Assembly (NCBI RefSeq): GCF_021390195.1
Contig: NZ_CP090003.1
Coordinates: forward strand, 1,910,001 to 1,974,000
Source: Flagellimonas sp. CMM7
GTDB taxonomy: Bacteria; Bacteroidota; Bacteroidia; Flavobacteriales; Flavobacteriaceae
Direction of reading: 5' to 3'
DNA: 64,000 nucleotides
Shown one piece after another: positions 20,380 to 29,801 of this stretch (the stretch's first letter is position 1; every line of letters begins with the position of its first letter). The notes beneath the pieces were generated by a model. That model did no database searches, was not told the DNA's origin, and saw only the letters and a program-made list of their open reading frames with translations. Both the position numbers and the translations under genes were made by a program.

Positions 20380-21037
20380 ATTCGCTTATTCTTTCAATAC
20401 CATCTTTGATATTGAATTTTTCCTTGGGTAGAAAACCTTTTGTTATCAACACTATTCCACATACGATCAATACTACTCCCAGTCCCTTCTTAATTAGTAC
20501 AATCCTTTCTTGTGTCAAATATCTTTTAAGCTGTTTGGCCAGCAGTATTTTGAACAGGTCTGTTATAAAATAAACAATTATAACCGTTCCAAAGAAAATG
20601 ACTATTCTATTGGGATTATTATCTAAACTGGGACCTACAATTACAATCAGTCCCAACCAAAAAACAAGCACCCCAATATTGATGAAATTTAATAGGAATC
20701 CCTTCACAATAAGGCTTAAATAGGTTCCTGTTGAAACTTTTACATTGTCTTTCTTTGATGCTTTTTTAATGAATATAACGATACCATATATCAACAAAAT
20801 CATTCCACCAAAAACGAATAGGCCCGGTTGATTGCTTAAGTTTTCCAATAATTGAAAACTACTGAAATACGCTATCAGTAAAAAAACTACATCAGCGATA
20901 ATAACTCCTATATTAAAACTTACTCCCGCTCTAAAGCCTTTTATGGCGCTGGTTTCCAACAAGACAAAGAAAACAGGCCCTATCATAAAACTTAATAGAA
21001 ATCCTAATGGAATAGCCGTTTGAATGTCTTCAATCAT
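20378..21037 (-). CDS. LysE/RhtB-family amino-acid exporter
   Basis: 219 residues with about six membrane helices. The N-terminus has the family signature: IPLGFLLSFMIGPVFFVLLE, then KGFRAGVSFNIGVIIADVVFLL. A short cytosolic loop (KKASKKDNVKVS) follows helix 3, and the C-terminal helix is LVVSVGI-type (KKGLGVVLIVCGIVLITKG). Members export amino acids or homoserine lactones by proton exchange. The substrate cannot be told. It starts 4 bases after the GIN-domain gene stop and shares a terminator with tRNA-Cys. Confidence 0.82.
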   Translation of the reverse strand: MIEDIQTAIPLGFLLSFMIGPVFFVLLETSAIKGFRAGVSFNIGVIIADVVFLLIAYFSSFQLLENLSNQPGLFVFGGMILLIYGIVIFIKKASKKDNVKVSTGTYLSLIVKGFLLNFINIGVLVFWLGLIVIVGPSLDNNPNRIVIFFGTVIIVYFITDLFKILLAKQLKRYLTQERIVLIKKGLGVVLIVCGIVLITKGFLPKEKFNIKDGIERISE

Positions 21038-21041
21038 TTCT

Positions 21042-21722
21042 TCAGTTCACTCTTTTTATTTTTCCGCCAAATACGGTTTTTTCATCCATTTTCAATGGAT
21101 TTCCATATACCAATACCTCTCCTCCTGCCTTAACGTTGGCTTTCACATATTCAGTTGCATAAATTTCTGCGTTTCCGCCAGCATTTACTGTTATAGTGGT
21201 GTATTTTGTTTTAAAGGCTTTTCCGTTATAAATTCCTCCTGTGTTGATAATAACATCTTGGTTATTGGAGAAGCCAGTAACAGCAATCTCTCCACCAGTA
21301 ATGGCTTTTATTAACAGCTGTTCTGTTTGACAATTCACCACCAATTCACCACCTTCTTGAGCCTTCAGTTCTAAAACACCTTGAATAAATGGTTCTTCAC
21401 ATGATATTCTTGCATCCTCGTTTACATCTATTATTTTAAGTTCTTCAGTATGGTATAAATCTATAAATGTTCTATAGCCACTGAAAATTTTATCTATTTC
21501 CATCCGTAGTTTTAAAACCCCTGTATTGTTAACAATGGCCACTTTTTTGGTGTTGGCTCCCGTTATAACGGCCTTGTTTACATCAGATTTAATAAGGTTA
21601 ATGGAAAGACCATCAAAACCCTTTACCGCTGTAAACTTTTCAAGTTCTTGTGTAATCTTTTCTTCTTGTGCGCATAGCGCATGAAAAGAGAACAACAACA
21701 ATAAAACCTTTACTATTTTCAT
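21042..21722 (-). CDS. Exported GIN-domain protein (DUF2807-like)
   Basis: 226 residues with a signal peptide (1-18, ending LCAQ). After FTAVKGFDGLSINLIKS the protein is a run of short beta strands with repeated G-G-E/N turns (AQEGGELVV, AITGGEIAV, VNAGGNAEIYA, VKAGGEVLVYGNP), the right-handed beta-helix pattern of head-GIN domains. Such proteins are common in Bacteroidota and are thought to be periplasmic or surface-associated, with no defined function. The gene lies between rnr and the LysE-like exporter on one strand with short gaps, so it may share their transcript. Confidence 0.75.
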   Translation of the reverse strand: MKIVKVLLLLFSFHALCAQEEKITQELEKFTAVKGFDGLSINLIKSDVNKAVITGANTKKVAIVNNTGVLKLRMEIDKIFSGYRTFIDLYHTEELKIIDVNEDARISCEEPFIQGVLELKAQEGGELVVNCQTEQLLIKAITGGEIAVTGFSNNQDVIINTGGIYNGKAFKTKYTTITVNAGGNAEIYATEYVKANVKAGGEVLVYGNPLKMDEKTVFGGKIKRVN

Positions 21723-21772
21723 GAGTTACAAATTGATTCTCAATGCATAACAAAATTTATTCCAAAAAAGTA

Positions 21773-23956
21773 TCACTGTTTTTTACCAATCAACGAAAAA
21801 TCCAAATGTCGTTTGATTAAATCCGTGTTTTTTACCATGACCATTACTTCATCTCCCAACTGGTACATTCGTTTAGAGCGCTCCCCAATAATTGCAAATT
21901 GTCTATCATCAAAAGTGTAATAATCATCTTTTATATCACGTATGCGCACCATTCCCTCGCATTTATTTTCTACAATCTCAACATAAATCCCCCATTCCGT
22001 TACACCTGATATTACTCCCAAAAACTCACTGTCCTTATGGTCTTCCATGAATTTTATCTGCATATATTTAATGGAATCCCGCTCTGCACTGGAGGCCAAT
22101 AACTCCATACTTGATGAGTGCTTGCATTTTTCTTCATACAAAGCTTGCTGGGGTGGTTTTCCACCATCTAGATAATGTTGCAATAATCTATGTACCATTA
22201 CATCTGGATATCTTCTTATTGGTGATGTAAAGTGACTATAATATTCAAAACCCAATCCATAGTGACCAATATTCTCAGTAGTGTAAATAGCCTTGCTCAT
22301 ACTACGGATAGTCAATGTATCTACCAAATTCTGTTCTTTCTTTCCTTTTACATCTTGCAGTAACTGATTTAAAGAACTATTGATACTCTTTTTATCCTTT
22401 AGGTTAATACTATGACCAAATTTTGAAATGACTCCATTTAAAGCTATTAATTTATCTTCATCTGGCCGGTCATGAATACGATAAACAAAAGTCTTTTTTT
22501 GTTTGCCAATAAATTCCGCTACTTTCTTGTTTGCCAAGAGCATAAATTCTTCAATAAGTTTATTGGCATCCTTTGCTTCTTTAAAGTACACACCTTCTGG
22601 TTCGTTATTTTCAGAAAGGTTAAATCTAACTTCTATTTTATCAAAAGAAATAGCGCCATCATCCATGCGTTTTTTTCGCATGATTTTCGCAAGCTTGTTA
22701 AAAGTCAGCGTTGCTTCCACCACATCCCTAGAAACTTCATAACTACCTTCTCTAATTGAAATATCCTCTGGAATGGTCGCCTGTTCTGTTTCTATAATAT
22801 GTTGTGCTTCCTCATACGCAAAGCGCTCATTTGAATTAATCACAGTTCTTCCAAACCATTGGTTGATTAAATTGGACTTTTCATCCATTTCAAAAATTGC
22901 GGAAAACGTATATTTTTCCTCATTCGGTCTCAAGGAACACGCGTTGTTCGATAAAACTTCTGGAAGCATGGGAACAACCCTGTCCACTAAATAGACCGAT
23001 GTTGCCCTTTCGTAAGCTTCATCTTCCAAAATGGTATTGGGTTGTAAATAATGAGATACATCTGCAATGTGAATTCCTATTTCAAAATTCCCATTTTCCA
23101 ACTTTTGAAAAGAAAGGGCATCATCAAAATCCTTGGCATCCTTTGGATCAATCGTAAAAGTGAGTACATTTCTCATGTCTCTCCTTTTAGAAATTTCCGA
23201 TTCTTTTATTGACGTATCCAAAGTCTGGGCAAATTGCTCTACCTCATAAGGAAATTCATAAGGTAATCCGTACTCCGCCAGAATTGAATGAATCTCTGTA
23301 TTATGTTCTCCCGGTTTTCCCAGTATTTGAGTAACTTCTCCATAAGGCGAATCAGCATCTTTTGGCCAATCACCCAAATCAACTAAAACTTTATCTCCAT
23401 CTTCCGCTTTGTTAAGCTTCTCCATGGGAATAAATATATCCTTGTACATTCTCGAGTCAGATGGTCTTACAAAAGCAAAGGTCTTTTGTTTATCAACAAT
23501 ACCAACATATGAGGTTTTCTTACGTTCTAGAATCTTTGCTATTTCTCCTTCTGGCTTCTTACCATTACGTCTAGGTTTAAGAAAAACTTCTACACTGTCA
23601 CCATGTAAAGCTCTGTTTAAGCGATTATACGGAACAAATATATCATCATCCAGTTCATCAACAACGATATAAGCATTTCCGCTAGAGGTCAAATCAACCT
23701 TTCCAGTAAAATATGTATGGAGTGAAGGTTTCTTTTTAAACTTTCCGCGTTCTTCTTCTATAATTCTGTCCGTTGATTTAAGTTGCCCTAATCGTTTTAT
23801 TAATTCATTTCTGTCCTGAGTATCTGTAATACCAAGTTTAGCAGCTATTTGTTTATAATTAAAGCTTTTGGAGGGTTCTTTTTCTAATACTGTAAAAATG
23901 CCTTTTGTTATCTCGTTCTTTCTTTGACTTCTTGTCCTCTTCTTTTTCTTTGACAT
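21773..23956 (-). CDS. rnr: Ribonuclease R
   Basis: 727 residues, the usual length for RNase R of Bacteroidota. Order: a Lys-rich N-terminus and winged helix (about 10-65), two cold-shock/OB domains (about 80-235), an RNB catalytic domain (about 255-600) with the metal-binding set IDPKDAKDFDDA (269-280), the signature TSPIRRYPDVMVHR, and a C-terminal S1 domain (GVISGVTEWGIYVEI). The enzyme degrades structured RNA 3' to 5' and helps with rRNA and mRNA quality control. The start is ATG at 23956, followed by a Lys/Arg-rich tail. Confidence 0.95.
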   Translation of the reverse strand: MSKKKKRTRSQRKNEITKGIFTVLEKEPSKSFNYKQIAAKLGITDTQDRNELIKRLGQLKSTDRIIEEERGKFKKKPSLHTYFTGKVDLTSSGNAYIVVDELDDDIFVPYNRLNRALHGDSVEVFLKPRRNGKKPEGEIAKILERKKTSYVGIVDKQKTFAFVRPSDSRMYKDIFIPMEKLNKAEDGDKVLVDLGDWPKDADSPYGEVTQILGKPGEHNTEIHSILAEYGLPYEFPYEVEQFAQTLDTSIKESEISKRRDMRNVLTFTIDPKDAKDFDDALSFQKLENGNFEIGIHIADVSHYLQPNTILEDEAYERATSVYLVDRVVPMLPEVLSNNACSLRPNEEKYTFSAIFEMDEKSNLINQWFGRTVINSNERFAYEEAQHIIETEQATIPEDISIREGSYEVSRDVVEATLTFNKLAKIMRKKRMDDGAISFDKIEVRFNLSENNEPEGVYFKEAKDANKLIEEFMLLANKKVAEFIGKQKKTFVYRIHDRPDEDKLIALNGVISKFGHSINLKDKKSINSSLNQLLQDVKGKKEQNLVDTLTIRSMSKAIYTTENIGHYGLGFEYYSHFTSPIRRYPDVMVHRLLQHYLDGGKPPQQALYEEKCKHSSSMELLASSAERDSIKYMQIKFMEDHKDSEFLGVISGVTEWGIYVEIVENKCEGMVRIRDIKDDYYTFDDRQFAIIGERSKRMYQLGDEVMVMVKNTDLIKRHLDFSLIGKKQ

Positions 23957-24506
23957 TTATATTTTTAATTTTTGGAAAATTACAAATTATAATCCTTGAC
24001 AACAGAGGTAACATAAAACTAATCCAAAACAAGAAGTAGTTTTATTAACATTATTAAATAATATTCTTTTTGCTTTTTTAAATTAATATAAAAATGGTGA
24101 TGATGATTGTTTGTTGAAATGTGGAATAAATTATTTAAGAAAAAGTTGCTTTGAACACATAAAAGTTTTTGTTCACAATCTTTAATTATAAAATTGAATT
24201 AGAAATCAAAGGATTAGATTTTTTATAAACGATATTTAATAAGTGTTTTCAACATCAAATTATTGAAAATTAAATATTGATTTAATGTTAACTAATACAA
24301 TTTAATGTTTCTTACGTGTTGATTAATTTTTAATTGAATATAGGTTGATGATTGAATAATAATAACTAATGGAATTATTTTACTGAACAACAAAACTTAT
24401 TTTTAGTAAAAGAATAAACAAAACAAGCGCTTTTACAAATAGCTGATATATAGTAAGATGGAAAGATTCAGTAATTTTTATCAACACACCTCCATTAAAA
24501 GAATTG
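23957..24506. other. AT-rich intergenic stretch with no gene seen
   Basis: The 584 bases between rnr and rpiB are very AT-rich and have no ORF with coding character, no tRNA and no strong hairpin. It holds the divergent promoters of the two neighbours. A small RNA cannot be excluded. Confidence 0.6.
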
Positions 24507-24514
24507 TACCTTTG
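24507..24514 (+). promoter_or_regulatory. Putative -7 element for rpiB
   Basis: TACCTTTG matches TAnnTTTG and ends 26 bases before the rpiB ATG. A -33 element is not clear. Confidence 0.5.
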
Positions 24515-24540
24515 TAAAGCATCATATTAAAACAATAACG

Positions 24541-24972
24541 ATGAAAATAGCAATAGGGAATGACCACGCGGGCACGGATTACAAATTAGCCATTATTGGT
24601 CTATTAAAATCTAAAGGTATTGAAGTTATTAATTATGGTACCGATGGCACTGACAGCGTAGATTATCCAGATTTTGCACATCCCGTTGCAACGGATGTTG
24701 AAGAAGGTAAGGTTGACCTTGGTATTGTAATATGCGGTAGTGGAAACGGTGCAAGTATGACGATAAATAAACACCAAAAAGTTAGAGGAGCGCTTTGTTG
24801 GACAAAGGAGATAACAGCACTGGCAAGAGAACATAATGATGCGAATGTTTTAAGTCTTCCTGCACGTTTTATTGCCTTACAACAAGCTTTGGAAATGGTT
24901 GAAACTTTTTTGAGTACGGAATTTGAAGGGGGACGACACGAAAGAAGAGTCGAAAAAATAGCCTGTAGATAG
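24541..24972 (+). CDS. rpiB: Ribose-5-phosphate isomerase B (RpiB)
   Basis: 143 residues, usual length. It interconverts ribulose-5-phosphate and ribose-5-phosphate in the pentose phosphate pathway. Seen: the start MKIAIGNDHAG with the Asp-His that open the sugar ring, DYPDFAHPVA, the catalytic-Cys loop VICGSGNGASMTINKH, the EHNDANVLSLPAR strand, and the C-terminal GGRHERRVEKI that binds phosphate. The family usually has CGTG(I/N)G at the loop, so this is a normal variant. The CDF gene follows after 15 bases. Confidence 0.94.
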   Translation: MKIAIGNDHAGTDYKLAIIGLLKSKGIEVINYGTDGTDSVDYPDFAHPVATDVEEGKVDLGIVICGSGNGASMTINKHQKVRGALCWTKEITALAREHNDANVLSLPARFIALQQALEMVETFLSTEFEGGRHERRVEKIACR

Positions 24973-24987
24973 AACAAATAAAAACTC

Positions 24988-25905
24988 ATGGGGCACCATC
25001 ACCACCATGGTCACTCACATTCTCACGATAGTCTTAAAGGAAGAAACTTATTAATTTCCATTCTTCTCAACATAGCCATAACCGTTTCTCAGGTAATTGG
25101 CGGTATTATTTCTGGCAGTCTTGCCTTGTTATCAGATGCACTTCATAATTTTAGTGATGTTCTTTCCTTAATAATAAGTTATGTGGCTACCCTGTTGGGA
25201 CGTAAAAAGGCTTCTAAGAACAAAACATTTGGTTACAAACGAGCTGAAATTTTAGCAGCCTTTATTAATGCGGCAACATTGATGGTCGTTGCAGTCATTT
25301 TGATGATTGAGGCGGTAGAACGGTTTTTTGAACCTCAGGAAATTGAATCGAGTCTTGTTATTTGGTTGTCTTTGATTGCTATTTTAGGAAATGGGTTCAG
25401 TGTGCTTTTGTTAAAGAAGAATGCTGATGAAAATATGAATATGAAATCAGCCTATCTTCATTTGTTAACGGATATGATGGCTTCTGTTGCTGTACTTGTA
25501 GGCGGATTATTGATGAAATTTTTCCAAATATATTGGGTTGACGCTGCCTTGACCATGGCCATTGGCATATACCTGATTTATATGGGGTATGATTTATTAA
25601 AAGAATCTACAAAAGTGTTGATGTTGTTCACTCCAAAAAGCATTGTTGTTAAAGAAATTGTTGAATCTATTTGTACCATAGACCCAGTTAAAAACGTGCA
25701 TCATGTTCATATTTGGCAGCTTAATGAAGAAGAAATACATTTAGAGGCTCATATCGATTTTAAGGAAGATATTAAGCTTTCTGAGTTTGATGAAATATTG
25801 GAAAAAATAGAGGAACATGTATACCATAAACACGGAATCAACCATGTTAACATTCAGCCAGAGTTTGATAAATGTGATTCTAAAAGCGTAATCGTACAAG
25901 ATTGA
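24988..25905 (+). CDS. CDF-family divalent cation (zinc) exporter
   Basis: 305 residues. A His-rich start (MGHHHHHGHSHSHD) is followed by six membrane helices and a cytosolic C-terminal domain. The two metal-site motifs of zinc-type carriers are present: HNFSD (His53, Asp57) in helix 2 and HLLTD in helix 5. The His-rich loop usual between helices 4 and 5 is instead at the N-terminus. The C-terminal domain (VHHVHIWQLNEEEIHLEAHI) forms the dimer and senses metal. It probably exports Zn(II) by proton exchange across the inner membrane. The gene ends in TGATG shared with the next gene. Confidence 0.9.
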   Translation: MGHHHHHGHSHSHDSLKGRNLLISILLNIAITVSQVIGGIISGSLALLSDALHNFSDVLSLIISYVATLLGRKKASKNKTFGYKRAEILAAFINAATLMVVAVILMIEAVERFFEPQEIESSLVIWLSLIAILGNGFSVLLLKKNADENMNMKSAYLHLLTDMMASVAVLVGGLLMKFFQIYWVDAALTMAIGIYLIYMGYDLLKESTKVLMLFTPKSIVVKEIVESICTIDPVKNVHHVHIWQLNEEEIHLEAHIDFKEDIKLSEFDEILEKIEEHVYHKHGINHVNIQPEFDKCDSKSVIVQD

Positions 25906-26345
25906 TGGAGCTAGTAACAAAAACTTTTGAAGAATTGTCCACAAAAGAACTGTACCAAATCTTGCAGTTGCGAAGCGAAGTTTTTGTAGTGGAGCAGGAT
26001 TGTGTGTACCAAGATGTGGATGGCAAGGACGAAAAAGCACTACATGTTTTAGGTATTAAAAACAAAAAGATAGTGGCCTACACCCGCATTTTTAAACCTG
26101 GTGATTATTTTAAAAATCCGAGCATTGGAAGAGTGGTGGTGAGCAAAGAAGAACGTAAATACGGCTATGGCAAAGTAATTATGGAAGCCTCTGTTAATCA
26201 AATGAACAAAAGATTCCCAAATAATTCTATAGAACTTTCAGCACAAACATATCTTATAAAGTTTTATACTGATTTAGGTTTTAAAACTCTTGGCGAAGAA
26301 TATTTGGAAGATGGCATTCCACACATAAGAATGATTAGAAAGTAA
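25905..26345 (+). CDS. ElaA-type GNAT acetyltransferase
   Basis: 146 residues. The ATG at 25905 overlaps the upstream stop by one base (TGATG). A TTG three bases earlier is less likely. The pattern fits ElaA: FEELSTKELYQILQLRSEVFVVEQ, a CVYQDVDGKD turn, then the acetyl-CoA loop IGRVVVSKEERKYGYGK, and a final FYTDLGFKTLGEEYLEDGIPHIRM. The substrate is unknown. The coupled position after the CDF gene suggests a shared transcript, not a shared function. Confidence 0.85.
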   Translation: MELVTKTFEELSTKELYQILQLRSEVFVVEQDCVYQDVDGKDEKALHVLGIKNKKIVAYTRIFKPGDYFKNPSIGRVVVSKEERKYGYGKVIMEASVNQMNKRFPNNSIELSAQTYLIKFYTDLGFKTLGEEYLEDGIPHIRMIRK

Positions 26346-26347
26346 GG

Positions 26348-26956
26348 TCAAACGAACTTTTTAGCTACTCCTGTTCGTATCATAAAATCTAGTTTTAAAA
26401 TGAGGTTTACCGGGCTTTCAGCCTTGTTTTTTCGAGAAAAGAACAAATAGCCTTCGGTTTTTGGATTAAGGTTTTCTAAAACCAGTTTTCCGTGAAAATC
26501 TTTTTTACAGGAGATAATTTCTTTTAAAAATACTTGTGTCAAACCCCTTTCAGCAAGAAACAAAATCAATTTTCGCCGATTTACAAAAGTGATATTACAA
26601 GAGGTATAAACGCCATCCTCATCTGAAAAAATGCTTGTGATCAGCGCATAAAAATGGGTTTGTTTGGTATCATCAAAAAGCCACCCAGGTTTTTCAACAC
26701 TGTTTTTTAGGTAACAAAGCTCAAAAGCAAAGGTTGGGAGAGATTCGTTCACATAATCCAATTGTGCTTTTTCATCCACAAAGAAAGGTTTTAGGCTTGT
26801 TTTGTTCTTAAGAACAAGGTCTATGCCCTTCAATTGTTGTTTTAGGCTTTGGATACGTTCAAAATCGTAAAACCGCAAACGTTTTTGGTAATAGTAATCT
26901 AATAATGTTGCTAATCTTTTTTCTTTGGCCAGGTCAGCTTTGAAATTGCTTTTCAA
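26348..26956 (-). CDS. Putative PD-(D/E)XK restriction endonuclease paired with the methyltransferase
   Basis: 202 residues, no firm family match known to me. A nuclease-like core can be seen: basic helix (DFERIQSLKQQLK), KGIDLVL with Asp46, and PFFVDEKAQLDY with Asp61-x-Lys63 on the next strand, the spacing of PD-(D/E)XK enzymes. A further acidic residue lies in TFAFEL (Glu80). The end of the cytosine methyltransferase overlaps its start by about 23 bases, so the two are translated together. A type II restriction enzyme is the natural reading, but this is inference from layout and a short motif. Confidence 0.55.
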   Translation of the reverse strand: MKSNFKADLAKEKRLATLLDYYYQKRLRFYDFERIQSLKQQLKGIDLVLKNKTSLKPFFVDEKAQLDYVNESLPTFAFELCYLKNSVEKPGWLFDDTKQTHFYALITSIFSDEDGVYTSCNITFVNRRKLILFLAERGLTQVFLKEIISCKKDFHGKLVLENLNPKTEGYLFFSRKNKAESPVNLILKLDFMIRTGVAKKFV

Positions 26957-28181
26957 GGTTTTTTATTTTCTGGAACAAGGCATTGCCCATTTGTTCCACG
27001 ACACCCACCACTAGCGCATTGCCCATAAAAAAAGCTCTTTTGGTATCGGATATGCCATCCAATTTGGTGTGATTGTCAGGAAACATGTTCAACCGTTCCA
27101 ATTCAACAGGAGAAAGTCTTCGGAGCCCTGCAGAGGTTTGGACTACGTGCTTAAACCGGGACGGGGATTTACCGCCCTCACCGGTTATTATTGTTCTGGA
27201 AGGTTGATCAAGGGCATCAGGAAACACCATACTGCCCTCACTGTAATTATATTCAAAACCAGCTTTGGTTTTACGAATTTCTTTCTTTCCCCCTTTTAGA
27301 TATTGCCATTTAGGCAAGTCGCCTTCAGGAATAAATAAGTTTTCACTTGCGGAACCATTTTCCAAAACATCAGAAAGAACCGTCCGATTCTCACCATAAG
27401 AGGGACTTGATTTTAAAGTAGAGACTTTACCATCAATGCAAACACCTGAATTTAAGAAAGGAGAAAGACCTTTATCAGAATTAAAAGAATCAGATAAAGA
27501 CACTAGATTTTCCTCAAGGAAAAAAGAATCCATGTTTTGCACTGCGCTTTGGGTTGGAAAAGCTGATGAGATAACACCCTGTTCAAGCAACCACTCTTTA
27601 GGAGGTGAACTTTTAAATTTTTTATATATGGCCGTTGATTTATGGTACCCCAAGAAAAACACTCTTCTCCTGCGCTGGGGCATGCCATAATCAGCGGCAT
27701 TGATTACCCTCCATTCCACCGCATAACCCAAATCGTTTAGACTTCTAAGCATTACTGCAAAATCTCGACCTCTTTGATTGGACGGGGATTTAAGAAGTCG
27801 GTCAACATTTTCCAAAAAAAGGTATTTGGGCTTTATTTTTTTTTCTGAGAGAATACGATGAATGGACCACCAGAGCACTCCTTTTTTCCCAATAAGCCCT
27901 TTGGAATTTTTAAGCGTGGTGGCTACGGAATAATCCTGGCAGGGAAAACCGCCCACTAAAATATCATGATCAGGCACCTCAGAAGTAGGTACTTCTTCAA
28001 TATTGACGTTGGAATGATTTTTAGGGCCAAACTTAGCTTCATAAACTAAAGAAGCATGTTGTGCTTTTGTAGAAGGCTCCCATTGATTGCTCCAAACCAC
28101 ATTGTAATGGCCTGTCTTTTCTAAACCCAATCGAAACCCGCCCACACCAGCAAAAAGCTCGCACACTTTTAGTTGTTGCAT
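26934..28181 (-). CDS. DNA (cytosine-5)-methyltransferase
   Basis: 415 residues from ATG at 28181. A TTG two codons earlier is possible. All main motifs are present: I, LFAGVGGF (9-16); IV, GGFPCQ with catalytic Cys81; VI, ENV (124-126); VIII, QRRRRVFF (169-176); then a target-recognition region of about 200 residues; IX, RRLSPVELERLNMFP; X, GNALVVGVVEQMG. It methylates C5 of cytosine in an unknown target. The companion nuclease-like gene downstream overlaps its end. It could instead be an orphan methylase if the partner is inactive. Confidence 0.93.
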   Translation of the reverse strand: MQQLKVCELFAGVGGFRLGLEKTGHYNVVWSNQWEPSTKAQHASLVYEAKFGPKNHSNVNIEEVPTSEVPDHDILVGGFPCQDYSVATTLKNSKGLIGKKGVLWWSIHRILSEKKIKPKYLFLENVDRLLKSPSNQRGRDFAVMLRSLNDLGYAVEWRVINAADYGMPQRRRRVFFLGYHKSTAIYKKFKSSPPKEWLLEQGVISSAFPTQSAVQNMDSFFLEENLVSLSDSFNSDKGLSPFLNSGVCIDGKVSTLKSSPSYGENRTVLSDVLENGSASENLFIPEGDLPKWQYLKGGKKEIRKTKAGFEYNYSEGSMVFPDALDQPSRTIITGEGGKSPSRFKHVVQTSAGLRRLSPVELERLNMFPDNHTKLDGISDTKRAFFMGNALVVGVVEQMGNALFQKIKNLEKQFQS

Positions 28182-28287
28182 GGTCAAAAATAAGATTTGT
28201 TTGTTGGGATGTCAAGATAAATCTATTTCGGTTGTGACCAACCAAATAATTTATCACATCGCAAGGAATAACAACTCTAAAATCAAA

Positions 28288-28503
28288 TTATTCAATGTTC
28301 TTAACCAAATCTTTCCAAGAGTACATGATTTGCGCTCCTTTAAATTGAAGAACATTCAAAAGAGGGTGATTTCTAATGAAGGTTCGGTCTTTTGAAAAAT
28401 AAACGAAATGCTTTATGCTGGTTTCTTCTGCAGGGCAGGGAGCATCTAAATATTTTTTAAGCATTTTTATATTTTTCTGATGTGTTTCCAGTTTTTTGAG
28501 CAC
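28288..28503 (-). CDS. Small uncharacterised protein or remnant
   Basis: A frame of about 71 codons with no family recognised. The N-terminus is a lysine-rich helix (LETHQKNIKMLKKYLD), followed by IKHFVYFSKDRTFIRNH and ending SWKDLVKNIE. The frame is open for about 15 more codons upstream (to an in-frame TAG near 28550) with no ATG. It may start at GTG 28503 or be the 3' piece of a lost gene. It lies between the restriction-modification pair and the cupin gene. Confidence 0.35.
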   Translation of the reverse strand: MLKKLETHQKNIKMLKKYLDAPCPAEETSIKHFVYFSKDRTFIRNHPLLNVLQFKGAQIMYSWKDLVKNIE

Positions 28504-28612
28504 TTGTTGAAGCCCATAAAAGGATGAATAAAACGAGTAGAATGCGTCTTGACACTATTTTTCCCATTTATCAAAAGCAGCATTATTTTTACATAATGCT
28601 GCTTTTAATTCT

Positions 28613-29128
28613 TTATTCTCTTAAAGGTATCATATTTGAAGTATCTACTGGAAAACTATCGTATTTATTGTAGAGCTTTAGGTATTTTTCTGGATTAACG
28701 GGAACTTCATTTAAGGTTTCGTATAGACCCCTAAAAAAACCTTCTCTTTTTTGAGATGGATTGAAAATCAACGTCAACCTTACAGCTTCATTTGAGTCAT
28801 TTTTAAATCCGTGAGCAGTAAATCTTGGGACATATACAACTGCTCCTGGTCCAACAAGATATTCTTTATTGCCAACCTGTATTGTTAAAACGCCTTCGTT
28901 AATGATAAATGTTTCATCCATAAACCTGTGGTAATGCAGTTTTGCACCAATGCACATAGGAGGAAGCAAAATCTCGTAAACACCCAATTGATCATTAGAG
29001 ATTTCACTGGTAATCTTAAATGTTATTGAAATACTGTTCAGTTCTAATTTTTCTCCTTGCCGGGGCTTAATTATAACTGCGTTGTTTTCAATTTTGTCTT
29101 CAAAGTAGTTTTCTTTATTTAAGGTCAT
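28613..29128 (-). CDS. Cupin-domain protein
   Basis: 171 residues from the ATG at 29128, with 14 bases overlap to the azoreductase. A longer start at 29155 would overlap more. A single double-stranded beta-helix domain is clear: the metal-type motif LHYHRFMDETFIINEG, followed by PGAVVYVPRFTAHGF. The C-terminal part (FFRGLYETLNEVPVN) is often seen in quercetinase-like cupins. The reaction is unknown. It lies downstream of azoR and the sigma factor and is probably in one operon with azoR. Confidence 0.8.
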   Translation of the reverse strand: MTLNKENYFEDKIENNAVIIKPRQGEKLELNSISITFKITSEISNDQLGVYEILLPPMCIGAKLHYHRFMDETFIINEGVLTIQVGNKEYLVGPGAVVYVPRFTAHGFKNDSNEAVRLTLIFNPSQKREGFFRGLYETLNEVPVNPEKYLKLYNKYDSFPVDTSNMIPLRE

Positions 29129-29744
29129 TGTTTTGTTTTTTGAATGATTGATCAATACTGTTTTGAACTATGATTTTGTTGTGCTCCAGTAATTTGGCAT
29201 TGCTAGAACCTTCAAGTGAAAATATTTCTTGGGTCTTTATTCCCATATGCCCAAGAATTGCCACGAGGTAAGGTTCTTGAAAATCATATTGTTCCATAAA
29301 AGTGCCTTTGTATGTACCTCCTTTTACCGTTACCAAAAAGGCAGACTTATTTTTTAATAACCCATAATACCCATTTTCATTGACGTTAAAAGTATGCCCA
29401 ACTCTTACCACATGGTCCAAATAGGCCTTTAGGTTGGATGGAATGTTCAAATTGTACAAGGGGCTACTGATTAAAACATCATCTACAAGCCTTAATTCTT
29501 CAATTAATTTATCTGATAAAGCAGTGGCTTTTTTGTTTTCAAGAGAGAATTGCTCAATAGGAGTATAAAAACCCTCTATCGTTTGGTTTTGTATATGCGG
29601 GATTTGTTTTTTTGCTAAATCGAGGTAAACAACTTCTCCATTGGGGTTTGCTTTTTCCCAGTTTTTCTCAAAACAATCAGCTAATGCCCTTGAATGCGAG
29701 CCAATAATTCTAGAACTACAATCTATTCTTAATAATCTTCTCAT
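29115..29744 (-). CDS. azoR: FMN-dependent NADH-azoreductase-like flavoprotein
   Basis: 209 residues, flavodoxin-like fold. Seen: the FMN phosphate loop (IDCSSRIIGSHSRALA), the family signature SSPLYNLNIPSNLKAYLDHVVRVGHTF, and VTVKGGTYKG near the isoalloxazine site. AzoR enzymes reduce quinones and azo compounds with NADH and help in thiol or quinone stress. The gene sits between an ECF41-type sigma factor and a cupin on the same strand, a typical target layout for ECF41. Confidence 0.85.
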   Translation of the reverse strand: MRRLLRIDCSSRIIGSHSRALADCFEKNWEKANPNGEVVYLDLAKKQIPHIQNQTIEGFYTPIEQFSLENKKATALSDKLIEELRLVDDVLISSPLYNLNIPSNLKAYLDHVVRVGHTFNVNENGYYGLLKNKSAFLVTVKGGTYKGTFMEQYDFQEPYLVAILGHMGIKTQEIFSLEGSSNAKLLEHNKIIVQNSIDQSFKKQNNDLK

Positions 29745-29801
29745 CTATCAGTATTTTATATTCAAATGAATAACAATACAGACAGAGAAAACGTGACAGA
29801 T

